Shown here: in pieces, positions 23,276-36,089 of the stretch
Layout: every line of letters starts with the position of its first letter
Position numbering within the stretch: position 1 is the stretch's first letter
NCBI GenBank assembly: GCA_023525975.1
Contig: CM042038.1
Span: 3,535,272 to 3,599,271 of the forward strand
Length of the DNA: 64,000 nt
Reading direction: 5' to 3'
DNA from: Smallanthus sonchifolius
Lineage: Eukaryota > Streptophyta > Magnoliopsida > Asterales > Asteraceae
Made by a program: the position numbers and the translations under genes
The notes under the pieces: generated by a model
Seen by the model: only the letters and a program-made list of their open reading frames with translations
Told to the model about the DNA's origin: nothing
The model's database searches: none

Positions 23276-23539
23276 CATTTGAACACATCAAAGTTTTGCT
23301 ACGTTACTTTCCAATAATGATGATGGAAAAGCCGAAAAAGAACAGATCAACTTAATATTATTTTTAGTTTCCTAAAAGGACATACTTTGACTAGATTAAA
23401 CTCAATAAAAGGAATTTAAAAATAGATGTTATACCATTAATCCATCCTTGTCGCTCTCTCTAAATGTTTATATATTAGTCACATAAATAAAAATATATTA
23501 TTTATAAAAAAAATCTAATTGACTAGTAGATACCAAAAG

Positions 23540-23862
23540 TAGTGGTGCACAAAACGGTTTTTTAACCCGAACCGGTTTGGTCAACAAAAAGTCAAAGCCG
23601 GTTTTTTTTAACCCGGACCGGTTTGAAACCGGTTTGAGATGGGCCGTTGACCGTGTTTGACCGGTTTAAAACCGGTTTGAAACCAGTTTTTAAGCGGTTT
23701 TTAAACGGTTCGGTTCAGGTTAAACCGGTTTAAATGTATAGGTTTCAAACTGGTTTTAAACCGGCGGTTTGAACCAGTTTGGTCTAAACCAGTTCACGAC
23801 CGGTTCGGGTATCGGTTTGAAACCGGTTTGGGTTTTCAAACCGGTTTTTTTGTGCATCTCTA
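23540..23862. mobile_element. hAT-type MITE packed with AAACCGGTTT palindromes
   Basis: The 323 bp element starts TAGTGGTGCACAAAA and ends TTTTGTGCATCTCTA. It is flanked by a perfect 8 bp duplication ACCAAAAG (23532-23539 and 23863-23870). The interior is a dense run of AACCGGTTT-type words, many of them palindromic. It has no coding capacity. It is related to 13988-14247. Confidence 0.9.
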
Positions 23863-23870
23863 ACCAAAAG

Positions 23871-24640
23871 GCATATAACTTAGAAAATATTAGTGTGTGA
23901 AATAAAGGTCTTTTCAAATGGTTGACGATTTTAATCCTATGATATATTAATGTAGATTGTTTAGACGTGTGTGAATCAGCAGTTCAAAATAATCCTAATT
24001 ATTATTTATAATGTTTCAAGTATTGCAATTATAAATAGAATTTAGTTGTACTTTACAAAATTTGGCAGACTTGCACTCAATTATGGTTCAACTACATTGT
24101 AAAGTAACACCCTTGTATCGTCAGCAATAATTTTGCATCGACCATCTTATATTCAACTTTTAGTTCTTAGTCCAGGTTTTTTCTATATTTACTCGATTGT
24201 TAAAATGATAAAAGCATCTGAAAATTAAAATTTTGATAATTCTAAGTGACAAAAATAAATCAACAATTCTTGTTTTGGATATAGGTCGAGAGTCTTTTTG
24301 ATATGTTTTATATAAATTAATTCTAAACTCTTAAATACATAATTTAATTTTAAAAGCAGCATAATGAGCCCAACATAAAGAGAATAATATAACTATCTTT
24401 AGCAACATGATCTGCAACCTGCTATACTCATTGTTCACGTACATTATGTGCATTTTTGCACCAGAAAATACAACAAAACAATCATAATCATCAAGTTCAC
24501 ACAGACCATATGAACCAAATTAATGGCAGGAATCAGAAAAGTTGAATAGTTCCCATTGAACAATCGGAGAGAAAAATAAATAGAGAAAAATAGAAGGAAC
24601 CGCCACTCTCTCAACCCACTCTACTATCTTGCCCATTAAC
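23871..24640. other. Gene-free AT-rich region
   Basis: I see no gene, no clear transposon ends and no strong tandem repeat here. Confidence 0.4.
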
Positions 24641-24642
24641 TA

Positions 24643-25490
24643 GGTGGCAAAACGAGCAGGTTATGTAACAAGCCAAAATGGATGATTTAGATACATGTTG
24701 AAACATGTTTGGTTGACGTTAAGACTACCCGTCTACTTTCAAGAAATTACTTTTAAGAAATGCTCTACACTTTGGGCTGACCTGTTTGACCTTTTAAGAA
24801 ATGCTCTACACTTTCGACATACCTCATGATCCAACCAATCTTTACCTTCCAGGCACGAAAATGACTACCAATTTGCCCGATAGAAAGTGCTTGCAACCAT
24901 TGCATCTTTCAGAAAAAAACGATAGCAGTTGAAAAAATCCCAAAATATAAACTTGGTCACAATTTAAGAAGTAAAAATATATACCTTGGAAATGTCTATG
25001 TTTGGTCACAGTAGTAAATAAATAGGTAATAAAATCAATATTAAATTTATCTTTTACTTACAAAACAATATTTACTGTCTAGTCCTTAATAATTTATGGT
25101 TCCAAGAAACTATACGTAATCAATAAAAAAGACAGATCTAAATTTTTCGATAAATGCAAAAAAAACACACAAATTTTATAACTAATTAAAAACTTGATAA
25201 ATGTTGCATTTCTTTGAAAACCAGCACATCAACCAAAACCCGTTTTGACCTGGCCGTATTCCAAAGGGACAGGATTCAAAAAAATCAATATTAAATTTTT
25301 CGATAAATGCAAAAAAAACACACAAATTTTATAACTAATTAAAAACTTGATAAATGTCTAAATGTTGCATTTCTTTGAAAACCAGCACATCAACCAAAAC
25401 CCGTTTTGACCTGGCCGTATTCCAAAGGGACAGAGGATTCAAACCCATTTTGACCCATTACCAACCCAACCCTCCTGTTTTGCCACCTCT
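24643..25490. mobile_element. Long MITE-like element with TAG(AG)GTGGCAAAAC ends
   Basis: The left end TAGGTGGCAAAACGAGCAGG mirrors the right end CCTCCTGTTTTGCCACCTCTA. The interior is non-coding and contains a 153 bp direct tandem duplication. No reliable target duplication was found, so the two ends could belong to separate copies. Confidence 0.5.
25141..25448. repeat. Two-copy direct tandem duplication, period 153 bp
   Basis: The block from AATTTTTCGATAAATGC to AAAGGGACAG(AG)GATTCAAA occurs twice in succession. The second copy has short insertions (TCTAAATG and AG) but is otherwise almost identical, so the duplication is recent. Confidence 0.9.
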
Positions 25491-26631
25491 AGTAATCATT
25501 AAAGCAAATTCAACTTACATCTTCTACCGACTAATGAAATAAAGACAATCTAATATTTACTGTATGAACCTAATATTCAATGCATAATTCGTAGGGGCAA
25601 GCGGACCTAGCAGATGCACGTTCACAGTGAAGGAACATCTATACTTACAGAAGTTAAAAGCTGACAGACTGTACCCTGCATGACAAAATTAGAAAAAAAG
25701 GGTCAGAACATATAATAACCCGGAAGTAATTTCAAGTATAAAAACAGCAAAAGTATACAGGATCACTCACTGCATGTATTCATGCTTCAGATCTCCAGCA
25801 CAAACGCCTCCATGCATGATCATCCAGAGTGACCAGACCATGAATCAGGTGGAACAGAGATTCATTAGAATATATATTTGATTATGTAACTAATTAATTA
25901 ACTAGCTATGTGATCTCTAAATCTACACACATATAAAACTAAAAAAGGCATGAAACCACGACACTAGCACCTATATTCTACAATGAGAGGTTTGACTTCA
26001 AAATCATAATTTGTCACAACAACAAGCTCCAAACAGACAAACCAAGATACCTTCTCTAGAGTGCCATTAAACATCTAAAGCACTGTCAGGTGGCTTCATA
26101 GCACTGGGGGCTTCCTGAATGAAAAAATCAATTAGACTCGCAAAATATTTAGGTAGGTAAAACAAAGAAATTGAAACATGTGAGTCATTAAAGGATGAAG
26201 CAACAACACATCAACATTAGAAACAAAGAAAACTGCAAAATGGACACACTAAAAACAGCGTTTCGTCCAAGCAAACAAAAAACAAAATTTGTACCATCAT
26301 CCAGATACGGTAGCAGGAGGGGCTATTGTTCAATATACAAAGTAAAATGAAATAAAAAAACTTGAAATGCGTTATTCCTTAATGGTCACCATCAAGAATG
26401 AGTACAAGAGAAGAAAACGCCAAGTGGTGAGTTATCTTACAATAGAACAGAACACATTGCACTGCCACGAGGTCATCTGCTGACTTGGGCCATGTCAGGA
26501 ACGGTATCCAAACTTCTTAAGCCACCACATAAAGATAAAGACAGATAAATGTCCAATGATTAGAGAATGAAATGAAATTAAGATCATAATTGATAAAAAT
26601 GCAACAGCATTTCTCTCAGTCAGCATCATTG
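25490..26631. other. Downstream flank and likely 3' untranslated region of PRP4 kinase
   Basis: There is no coding exon. Some or all of 26040-26631 may be 3' untranslated sequence of the kinase gene. I cannot place the polyadenylation site. Confidence 0.4.
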
Positions 26632-29600
26632 TCACTTGCCCGTGATGAATGGATGGCTCAGCGCCTGCTGCACAGTTAACCTCTTATCAGGGTCTAATGT
26701 AAATATCTTCTCTAAAAGATCCTTAAAGTTGGCTAACATCTTTGGATCCTCTCCAGGTGAGCTGGTAACAATTGAACCAATGTCTTTCGCCTTCATATTA
26801 ACCAGCCTCTTTACAGTCTGAAAATCAAATTAAACAATACTCACTTTATATAATAAAAGAGTAATATGATTTAAAAAACTAACCACACAATTACTTATTT
26901 TTAGTATTTACCTTCTTGGTAACAGGGTCCTCTTCTATGGCAACAAAGTTAAGATCTTGATCAAAATGTTGTTCGGTGAATGCTCCCTACAAAAAAAGTG
27001 TTCAAAAGAACACTAAATCATCGGTAACGTTTTTCATACAAAAATTGTGGATATATGGAAAAATATATAAAAAGCACCTTTCGAAGCATCTTTTTAGGGA
27101 AAGGACCTTTCAGTTCCATCTGAAGGCGAAGCATATCATTGTTTGTAGCACCCGGGAATAAAACTTTACCGGTATAAAGCTCAAACAAACAGCAACCAAC
27201 AGACCATATATCAACAGGATGATCATAAGTCAACCCCAAAACTGCATAAAAGAATGTTTTACAAGTCAACGAACTGCATAGCAGAATATAACAAATTATA
27301 AATATATAGTGCTTACTTATTTCAGGGGCACGATAGAACCGGCTCACAAGGTAGGGTGTGATCTCGTTTTTTCCAGCAAACATAGCGTTTCCAAAGTCGC
27401 AAAGCTTCAGAACATTTTTGGCATCATTTACCTGATAATCATACGAGTTAGAATGTTTGGTCTACAACATTATAATAAAACAAAAATTTGACAAATAAAA
27501 ATAAAAACGGAAGTTCAAAAGTACTAACCAGCATGTTATCAGGCTTAATATCTGTATGAAGGACCCCACAGTTTCTAAGATGCTTTAGAGCAATGAAGAG
27601 CTGTTTACCATAAGCCCTTACAGCAGTTAATTTAAGACCAATATTACGACCAAATTTCTTTAATACCTCGCGAAGATTCATATGAAGAGATTCAAAAACC
27701 AAACAAAGATGATTCCGGTACTTGAAACTGGAAAGAAACCGAACGCAATGCCATCTGTCCTCCAAATCAGCACCAACTAATTTCTTCAATATCACCAATT
27801 CTTCTAAACCGGCTTTATACCTGTGTTAAACCAAATAGATGTATAAAAAGGTTAAAACGCTTTGCACTTTACAAACTAGATATAAAGATTATGAATTTTA
27901 TTACTGCTCACATTTTATCATTGTTGCGTATGATTTTTATAGCTACTTCTTCTGGATCATTAGATCCAGCTTTAAGATCTTTAGCACGAACCACCGTTGA
28001 AAAGACACCTTTACCATGAGCAGCAAGAACTTCATACCTACCATCAAGTATTTCCCCAAAACGGTAACCTGTAGAGAAAACATATTGTAGATTTTTAAAT
28101 CTAAAATGACAAATATAATATCAGAACATAAGATAAAAAGTCAATTATGATACTCACTGTAGTAACCTTCTGCATCATCCCAGTTATCCTGAAGGCCACT
28201 TCTCTGAATGGTCAAACCATCACCTTTTCCCTGCAAGCATAACAACCAACTGAGCATGCAGGAAACTTGTGTACAAAGCATTTCATCTCTTAATTTTAAT
28301 CGAATATAAGCATGTCTCAAAGAAAATAAAGCCTGTGACTTACAGATTTTCGCATTCCAGCTGGTGATTCTCCAAATATATCATCAGAGAACATGTCATT
28401 TGATCTCTCATTCTGTGTATTTCATATAGGCCAAAGTCATCAACTGAAACATTTCAGAGCTAATTAATAAGGAATTCAAGAAATATATATAACTTACCGT
28501 TTCACGTGCTCGAGGTGGAGATTCTCCTAAAACATCATCCTCGTTTGATCTCTCACTCTGTAATATTCAATGAAACATAAATAAGTCCACACAAATAGGT
28601 TACTAAAATCTTAAATTACAAAGTAAAAATAAAAATGCACCTTCGGAGTACCCTCTCCCAGACCGCCAGTACCAGAGGTCCTCTGGACACCAGAATTACC
28701 ATTTTGTGGTGGAGATCTCCCCACAGAAAACGGTGTGTCACCAGTGTTAGTATCAGATCCTTCTCCTTGACCATCAGTGTCTAACTTCACATTAGCTGCA
28801 CCAACAGACTCTTCCACATCTTCTTTGGCTATTTAATGCAATAGGTATTAATGCCAAATGAGTATTAAAATTAACCATTACTCATCATATTTCAAAAAAA
28901 AATCATGAAAAAGACTCACCTTCATCCACTAACTTAGGCTGTTGCTGCTGCTGCAATGGCTTGGTCTTGTACTTCTCAAGAATGGCTTGAATACGCCTTC
29001 TACTCTCTTCCTTTATTCTGTTCAAATCTTCTTCTTCGTCGTCCTCCTCAACTTGCAAGGCACTTCTTTCTTGATATACATCTTCATCAACCTCCTCCCT
29101 ACAGCGAAGTTTATTTCAGAACATATGTAAAAACATTAACTGATAAAATAAAGATTTAATAAAAGCAATACCTTTTGATCTTCTCGGTATCTGCATCTAC
29201 AGCTTTAAAGCTGTCATCTTTTTGTCGATCATACTTCCTAGGTTTATCTCTGTAGTCTGTCTCTTCATGTCTATGGTGTTTGTAATCACTGTTCCTATCA
29301 CGATCACCATCATTGTAATTATAACTTCTTCTATTTCTACTTTCTCTCTCAAAATCTATGTCACGTTCTCGGTCCTGGCCCCGCCTCTCTCTCATGTCCC
29401 GCCCCCTCTCCCTCTCTCTCATGTCCCGCCCCCTCTCCCTCTCTCTCATGTCCCGCTCCCTCTCCCTCTCTCTCATGTCCCGCTCCCTCTCCTTCTCCCT
29501 TTCTCTTCTAATTCTCTCCCTCTCAATCTCTCTCGAATCCCTTTCTCTATCTCTATCTCTATCTCTATCCCGGGTATCTAATTGGAGACTATGTCTGCTA

Positions 29601-31145
29601 CGACTAGAACTACGCTCTCTTTCTTTGTCCCTAACCGAATCTCGACCCCCATGTCTGTAGTCTTTCATGAGTGCATTTGTTCTTTCATTGTCACCATTCC
29701 CGCTAGTTTTCTTGCTTCTATAATATTCAATATCTTCGTTGTGTTTCTCCAGTCGAGATGCCCCATGAGAAATGCTCTGAGATCGAGACCTAGAACGGGC
29801 TCTACTATAGTCATGAGACCTAGATCTACTTGTTGTAGCAACGTCTTGCCGGCTTCTTTCATGCACATGCTTGCTTGATGAGTCTTTATGAGCTTTCACA
29901 TAGTTCTCATTAGACGGATGTTTTTTGCGGTCCCTTGTTTCGTAATCATCGTCATAATGAGACTTTCTGTTGCCACTTCCTTTTTGAGACTCAACTCTTA
30001 TATACCCATTATCATTATGATCCTTAGTCTTGGAGCCATTATTTGCACGGTCCACATCCTTCGAATGGCTGCCATCTAGATGGGAATTATCATCATCCAA
30101 AGGCAAACTACGACTACGATTAGGCTCTACCATATCACCATGAGTTTCCTGCCAATAATGCATAACAAAAGAAACAATGAATGCACATCTACAATGTGTA
30201 AGTGTCCTAAAAAACCAACGTTAGACAACACACCGAAAAACTGAGAAAAAAAGAAAAGAACAAGAGACATGTCACCAGTTCTTACAAATCAGTTGAAAAT
30301 CATCAGTAGTCTTCAGGGTACGCCTAAATTTTTTAACTGTGGCCGGGAAAATAGATGTAACTCATGGTGGAGTGCATAGCTCCTTTTCAGATTCATACCA
30401 CATTTCTGTGTGTCGCAAACAGGATCTTAAAACATTTGTAAGCACCCCAAACATACCAATGACTCCATAATACAAAATAACAAAACAGAATACCAAAACA
30501 TTTGCTGTGACTGTCATTGCAAGTTCTTTTATATTGCAAAACATTTGGTAGGATTTTTTTTATCAAAACAAGTATTTGTTGATTATGCAATATCAAAATT
30601 GCTTACGCTGTCATAGCAATGTTTTACGCAATATGGTTGACTGCTGAGAAACCAAAACCCTAATTCAACTCCATCAAATTAACTTTTAACAAATTTATCA
30701 ATAACGAAATTGAGAGCAAAGCGCTCACTTCCGCATCATATACCTACTAATTTCTCAGCAACCAAAGTAACTACACAACAAAATCTCTAAAGTTAACGGA
30801 TTAGGGAAATCAAACAAAATCAATATGCTAGGGTTTCGAACAGACCGTTTTAATTTCTCCTGACTCCGAATCAGAATCCGCAGTCTTCTTCCCCAAATCA
30901 ACACCATCCTCTTCCACAATCTCTCCTTCCTCCATATCATAATCTGTCCGCAAACTAGCAGGCGGAGGCGGAGGAGGCATATCCGTGGCTTCTTCTTCAT
31001 CTTCCTCGCGTTTATCTTCGTGCTTCCGACTGTGATGACGGTGGTGTCGGCGACGGTGATGGCGATGCTTGCGTCGTTTTGACGGTTCTTCAGATTCGTC
31101 GTCGGATGTACGACGGTGCTTGCGTTCTTCGTTGTCGCTGGCCAT
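26632..31145 (-). CDS. PRP4K: Serine/threonine protein kinase PRP4 homologue (splicing kinase)
   Basis: Thirteen exons are in phase: 31145-30846, 30148-29172, 29098-28920, 28828-28641, 28557-28498, 28412-28344, 28230-28158, 28068-27912, 27820-27529, 27431-27317, 27241-27078, 26986-26912 and 26817-26632. They give 944 residues. The N-terminal 500 residues are RS/RD-rich (HRRTSDDES, SRARSRSRSQS, repeated RERERGRDM), as in SR-type splicing proteins. The kinase domain has a glycine loop GKGVFS, VAIKI, the catalytic HTDIKPDN, DFG in KLCDFGNAM and the activation loop end YRAPEI. By family knowledge it is a nuclear CMGC kinase that phosphorylates spliceosomal proteins such as PRP6 and PRP31 during B-complex assembly. 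Exons 5 and 6 are similar to each other. Confidence 0.95.
29385..29490 (-). repeat. Coding minisatellite in PRP4K exon 2 (27 bp unit)
   Basis: CATGTCCCG recurs at 29393, 29420, 29447 and 29474, exactly 27 bases apart. Each unit encodes nine residues (RERERGRDM or RERERERDM). Because the unit is a multiple of three, copy changes keep the frame. Confidence 0.9.
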
Positions 31146-32170
31146 GGCGAAAACTAGGGCAAGGATATGCAGAAAAAGAGGGGAAAATCGAAGGAGATTG
31201 AAGATTCGATAGTAGGGTTGGTTAATTGTAGTAAGGAAATCGCAATGATTTTTGTGTTGAATCTGAAAGGGGGTTTCTGCCCAAACCTATAATCGGCAGT
31301 CATATATATACAACATGTAGTAAATTGCATTATTGGTATTGGTCTTGTAAATATAAATGAGATAATGTCTACATAATAATTAATTTTATTCATATCTTGT
31401 AAATAAAAATAAATAAATAAATACTTATTTTCTTTTGATTTAATGAAAAATCAAACACATTGTAAACCTTAAAATTATAGGTTCATACCTTGGTTGAAAA
31501 ATTTTCCACTAATTTAACGTACTTTATAGAATATATGAGTTATGATTTATGGTATTTGAATCGAACGTCAAATTCAAAACTGTTATATGATTTTTGTAGC
31601 AGATTCATTGTTCGTTCGTATATAATTGGGGTTTGTTTGAAGTTATATGCTCATGTTTTTCAAATGCATACGCTCGTGTTTTGTTACATGTGGTTGGTTT
31701 AGCACAAACTTTATCCATCATAACATATATAAATGAATTGTTTAACTAGCTAAATTGCGCGTGAGAGTGAGGTATGCTAAGACCTAAATCAAAACATGTT
31801 TCTTATCAATACTTATATTGTTTCATCGGGTAAAATCATAACCATTCTATCATCAATGCAACTACAAATTGCATCCGGTTCATAAAGACCAATGTTTGTT
31901 TAAAAGAAAACAAAATACTGATAAGATTATAATACACAACTGGTTTGTTATCATCTACAAATTTGTATTAAGTTTCATTTATACAAATCAACAAAATGCA
32001 TGTTTTCTTTACTTGAATTTATCGACATATAATGGTCAACACGAAACCTATTGTACGATAATGTTTAATTGTTCCATTACATTTGAAACCATGAAATCAC
32101 ACCATGGAAAAAAATTGAGTTATTATTTACATACACATATTTACGTTATATTATTGATGTTATAAGAACT
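31146..32170. other. PRP4K promoter and flank of the HMA gene
   Basis: A T-rich leader and promoter of the kinase lie within roughly 300 bases upstream of 31145. The remainder is AT-rich without a supported gene. Confidence 0.4.
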
Positions 32171-32683
32171 TTAATAATACTTGTAGTGATTTACAGTCTG
32201 AGTTTCATGTTCCGCTTCATGATGAATCGGCATTTCTTCGATTTCAAGAATTTCAACTCGACGGTTCATCTTTTTCCTTAACTTGATGGCAACGTCCGCC
32301 GGTTTAAACCTCCCACACACGCTGACTCGGTTTTGTTGCTTTTCTATCAAGTGCTTCTCTATTTCTTCATTGCAAAAAAAATGAGAAATAACCAAAAAAT
32401 AGAAAAAATAAATTCTACAATGTAATGTATGAACTAATATATGATTAAAATAAAAATGTTTGGTATTAGTTCATAAAACTAACATTTACCTTTCATGTTT
32501 AAAATGTTTCTCCTCATTTTTCTGCAACATGAGTTGCAATCTAGGTTCACCCGCATTACCATGCAACATATCTACAAAATTTCGACATATCAAAAAGAGA
32601 ATGATAATTAGCCAAAATCTCGATCATTGAATGGCAAAACTAGTTTAGTTTGTAAGAAACTTGATGCTTGCCTGTCCATCCAT
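32171..32683 (-). CDS. Small heavy-metal-associated (HMA) domain protein
   Basis: Three exons fit: 32683-32672 (MDGQ), 32571-32490 and 32364-32171, giving 95 residues. The product has a beta strand MRVNLDC, a CxxC in CNSC within NLDCNSCCRK, the helix RRNILNMK, and then NRVSVCGRFKPADVAIKLRK and NRRVEILEIEE. This is the HMA fold of plant HIPP/HPP proteins, which bind metal ions through CxxC. There is no C-terminal CaaX box, so it would not be isoprenylated. The first intron begins GC (CAG|GCAAGC) rather than GT. Exon 3 begins at an unusual AAG acceptor (GCAATGAAG|AAATAG). The first exon is the least certain part. Confidence 0.8.
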
Positions 32684-32689
32684 CGCGTA

Positions 32690-34161
32690 TGAGAATAGCT
32701 ATCGATCGGTGTTAACACCAACGCAATAACTATAACGATGTATGTAGGAATTTTTAGCAGAATAATTATTTACAATGTATATAAATATGTATGTATGTGG
32801 ATTGTGTTTGCATGGATTTAGGAAGAATGATGGCTTTTAAAGTTGAATTTAAGAAAGAATTGAGGATGGAAAACTTGAGGTGAAGAAAGATGAGTAGGTT
32901 AAGTCACCTTTCTCAACAATTTATGGCTTACTTTTGGACTACTTGATGTCATGTTAGGGAAAGCATATATGTTTCTTTGTTTGAACATTATTTGCATTTC
33001 TTATCAAATATGTGATGGACCTCCTCACACACCATTCCATATAGGGAATTCATGTTTCTAATTATGATTATGTGATAACTACATTTTTTTAAAATTTAAA
33101 AATAAAACAAGATTTTTTATAATCATACTTACAAATTAATAGCTTATTAAAGTTTTACTTTTTTTTTACAAAAAACCTTACTTTTACAAAACTTACTTGT
33201 TTTTGACCCATTATCCAATCCGCCCAGCCCAGGCATATTGCCACCTCTTATCTTAAGTTTTCTGAAACCTTAAGTTTCTCTCAGAATAAACCTCATAATT
33301 CTTTAATATGTTAACCCCAATTCAACATCCTTCCACCTCTGTGAATACACATATATGAACTAGGCTTTTAACATAATTAGAGAATGAGATTCAAATTACT
33401 ATTGACTTATAGATCACGAAGTGTGTGTGTTTTATTTATTTTTAGCCCTTTTTGATGTGTTTAGATATACTAAGGAATTAGGCAGCCAAACAAACCAAAA
33501 GGTTAATGCAGATATCCCAAATCCAATTTAGTGCATTTCTGCCAAACTTTCAAAAAAAAAAAATTTGAGCCCTCATTTCTTGAAGATCTATCAAACCATA
33601 GCGCCTAGAAATTGGAGATCGGTGTGAAAAAAAAAACTAGGTTAAAATAATATCAATGACAAAGTTTAACATTTCAGAACTTTGTATCGTCTTAAAAGTG
33701 TCTTCAAATTACAGGACTATGAAGAAATTTGTTGTCGTGTATAGTTTAAACATTAAAAGGCCATTACACAACTCAAATTACACTTCAAAAATCAAATAAT
33801 AGACATATTGTTTCAATACAATAACACAACAAATATGATTACCACACTTATCAGCACATGAACCAAAAGGTCATTTTTCTGACCAAATTGTGTCCATATG
33901 GTGACAAGCAAAGCAAAGATGAAGATAGTATGGAAAAATAGAAGCAATAACCAAAACCATAAGTACATATGTGTAGTGATTCTTTTCTTGAACAAATATG
34001 GGGAGAGATTACAATAATGACAAATGGTAATATTAAAAGCTAGCTAATTCTAGCACAATTTACCTAATCCTACTAAAGAATGGCCAATATACAAAAAGAA
34101 TAAGAACAAACACACCTTGAAAGCATAAAAGAACATAGAGCCATAGAGGCCTTATATAACA
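32690..34161. other. Intergenic region between HMA and ACD11-like genes
   Basis: The HMA promoter lies just right of 32683. Near 33205-33250 there is a short fragment with CCCAGCCCAGGCATATTGCCACCTCT, the end of a GGTGGCAA-type MITE. No gene was found. Confidence 0.4.
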
Positions 34162-36081
34162 TCACCAATCCAATGTGATGCCCCTTGAAGTGTATAGATT
34201 ATCAATGTACTTTATAACCGGAAGGGACGCCTTTATATACCTTCTCATTTCATTCTCTGCCGATTCATCTGTAACAGATCATCAATGATCATAACACAAT
34301 CAAAATTTTAAAATACTGCTTTTCCATAAAAATTCAAAATTGCTTACTTCCCCCATGTTTTAGGATCAGAAACATGATTTGGGTTCACAAGATACTTGGA
34401 TTTTGTCAAGATTCAGTTGATATTTAAGTAAGTTGATTAGCTTACCATTTTCATTTAGACTCAACAACAGTTGATCTCTTGTTGGAAGAGCACACATTCC
34501 AGCAGAAACTGCAGTTCTGACAGCCCATGTGTGGTATGGTGCACAAACTTGTTTATAAGCAGATGAAGCTGCTTCTTTCAGTGAGTAATCACTGCAAGAT
34601 TACAAGAACACCAGAACATTATTTCACAAAACTAAAAGATGATTAATATGCAAAAGATGCTAATAAGCAGTTTAATCACAAGATTAAAAGATGTAAAACA
34701 AGAAAATGCATACTCTGTAGCCAAAAAATTCTGAAACAACTCTCTGATGAGATCAAGGCCCTGCCTAACTCTTCGAAGCTTGCGTGTAAGGCTTTCGGCT
34801 GATGTCACCGTGTCGGTTTTCACATCACAATCAATTACTTTACTCAAAGTGCCATACAGACTTGCTGCATCCAAAAGATCATTGACCTGAAAGTGACAAT
34901 AATGAAATCAATATCTAGATATAGTTTTAGTTCAATCTTAATCACTTAATCCATCCTTACAATTATGTTTTCGGACCGGAAATCTAACCGGCCGCCCTAA
35001 AGGTCCACTTGTCAAACCAGATTTAAGAACCGAAAAATGATTTATTTCTATTCTGAAATGTTTATGTAGCATGTAGTAAAGGATTAAAGCAACTAAGTAT
35101 TCAGCCTATGAAAGTAATAAATAATAACTTCATATATAGATATAGAAATATTTTGTGTTTTGGCATGAATTTACAATTTTAATGAAATATGAAATACTAA
35201 AATAATTAAAAAAAGAGAGATTTTGAAAGAAAAAGAAAATTAAAAAAAATGGAAATACGGTCCAACCACCCGATCTGTTCACCATGTATATAGCAAAAAA
35301 TGGAAATATGAACCGGACAGACGTTGGTCGAACTAGATTTAATGAACCGAATGACGTCATAAATAACATAAAAATTAAAACATGTATATAGCAAAATATA
35401 GAAATATTTTGTGTGTTGATGTGAATTTGAAATTTTTGATGAAATATGAAATACTAAATTTAAGAAAAAAAAAGAGTTTTTAAAAGAAAAAACAAATAAA
35501 AAATTGAAAATCCAATCCTACAAGTAACCGGTCAGTTCAAACGAAAACGATTTAAATAGGCATAATTGGACCGGTTATGTGATCTGACCGGACCGGCCGG
35601 TCCAGTTCTAAAACCACAGCTTACAACCGCGTCATTCAGAGAAATCAAAAGACAGATCCTAAAAACTAGGGTTTACAAATCAATTACGATTTTATCAGAG
35701 AATCGAGATGAAATCGATGAAGAAATTAACAATTAACAAACCTTGGATGTGTATTCCATTTCAGCAAATTTGAACGCGATGCCGAGAGAACCAAACAGAA
35801 CAGAGATCAACGAACACGCCTCACAAAACGGTTTCAAATCCAATTCAAACGAAGCATCCTTTTTGTTCCCCTTTTTAATCAAATCCGACAGTTCCTCAAA
35901 CGCATTCGCAATCAAAGAAAGCGCAGTTCCTGCTCCAGCATCTTCGAATTCATCATCCTCAAAACTGATCCTGTTCATCATTACTCGTCAAAAATCAAAC
36001 AAAACAATGATGAACAACAGATTGAAATGGAAATTGACGGAGAACTTACTTGTCCGATGTGAAGTAGGAGAAGATGTCCAT
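34162..36081 (-). CDS. ACD11: ACD11-like glycolipid transfer protein
   Basis: Five exons are in phase: 36081-36050, 35970-35742, 34886-34714, 34591-34446 and 34268-34162. They give 228 residues. FCEACSLISVLFGSLGIAF and FAEMEY, then RKLRRVRQGLDLIRELFQNF, YHTWAVRTAVSAGMCALPTR and the end YIDNLYTSRGITLDW match the glycolipid transfer (GLTP) domain of ACD11. By family knowledge this cytosolic protein moves ceramide-1-phosphate between membranes, and its loss triggers programmed cell death. It has an N-terminal extension (MDIFSYFTSDKISFEDDEFE) that the Arabidopsis protein does not start with, so it may be one of the ACD11-like paralogues. Intron 2 (855 bp) holds two repeat copies. Confidence 0.9.
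34965..35360. repeat. Intron-associated repeat, copy 3 (ACD11-like intron 2)
   Basis: The interior TTTTGGCATGAATTTACAATTTT and the following AAATATGAAATACT match the copies in the other introns. CGGTCCAACCACCCGATCTG marks one side. It is directly followed by a partial fourth copy. Confidence 0.6.
35380..35615. repeat. Intron-associated repeat, copy 4 (ACD11-like intron 2)
   Basis: It repeats GAAATATTTTGTGT and TTTTGATGAAATATGAAATACT from copy 3 in the same orientation. It ends in a GC-rich CCGGACCGGCCGGTCC palindrome at about 35589-35604. Confidence 0.6.
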
Positions 36082-36089
36082 CGATTTTG

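Noticed and set aside
29222..29878. Long plus-strand frames opposite PRP4K exon 2 (Ser/Leu-rich)
   Set aside because: They are mirror products of the Arg/Glu-rich coding strand and its minisatellite; the kinase exon explains the open frames.
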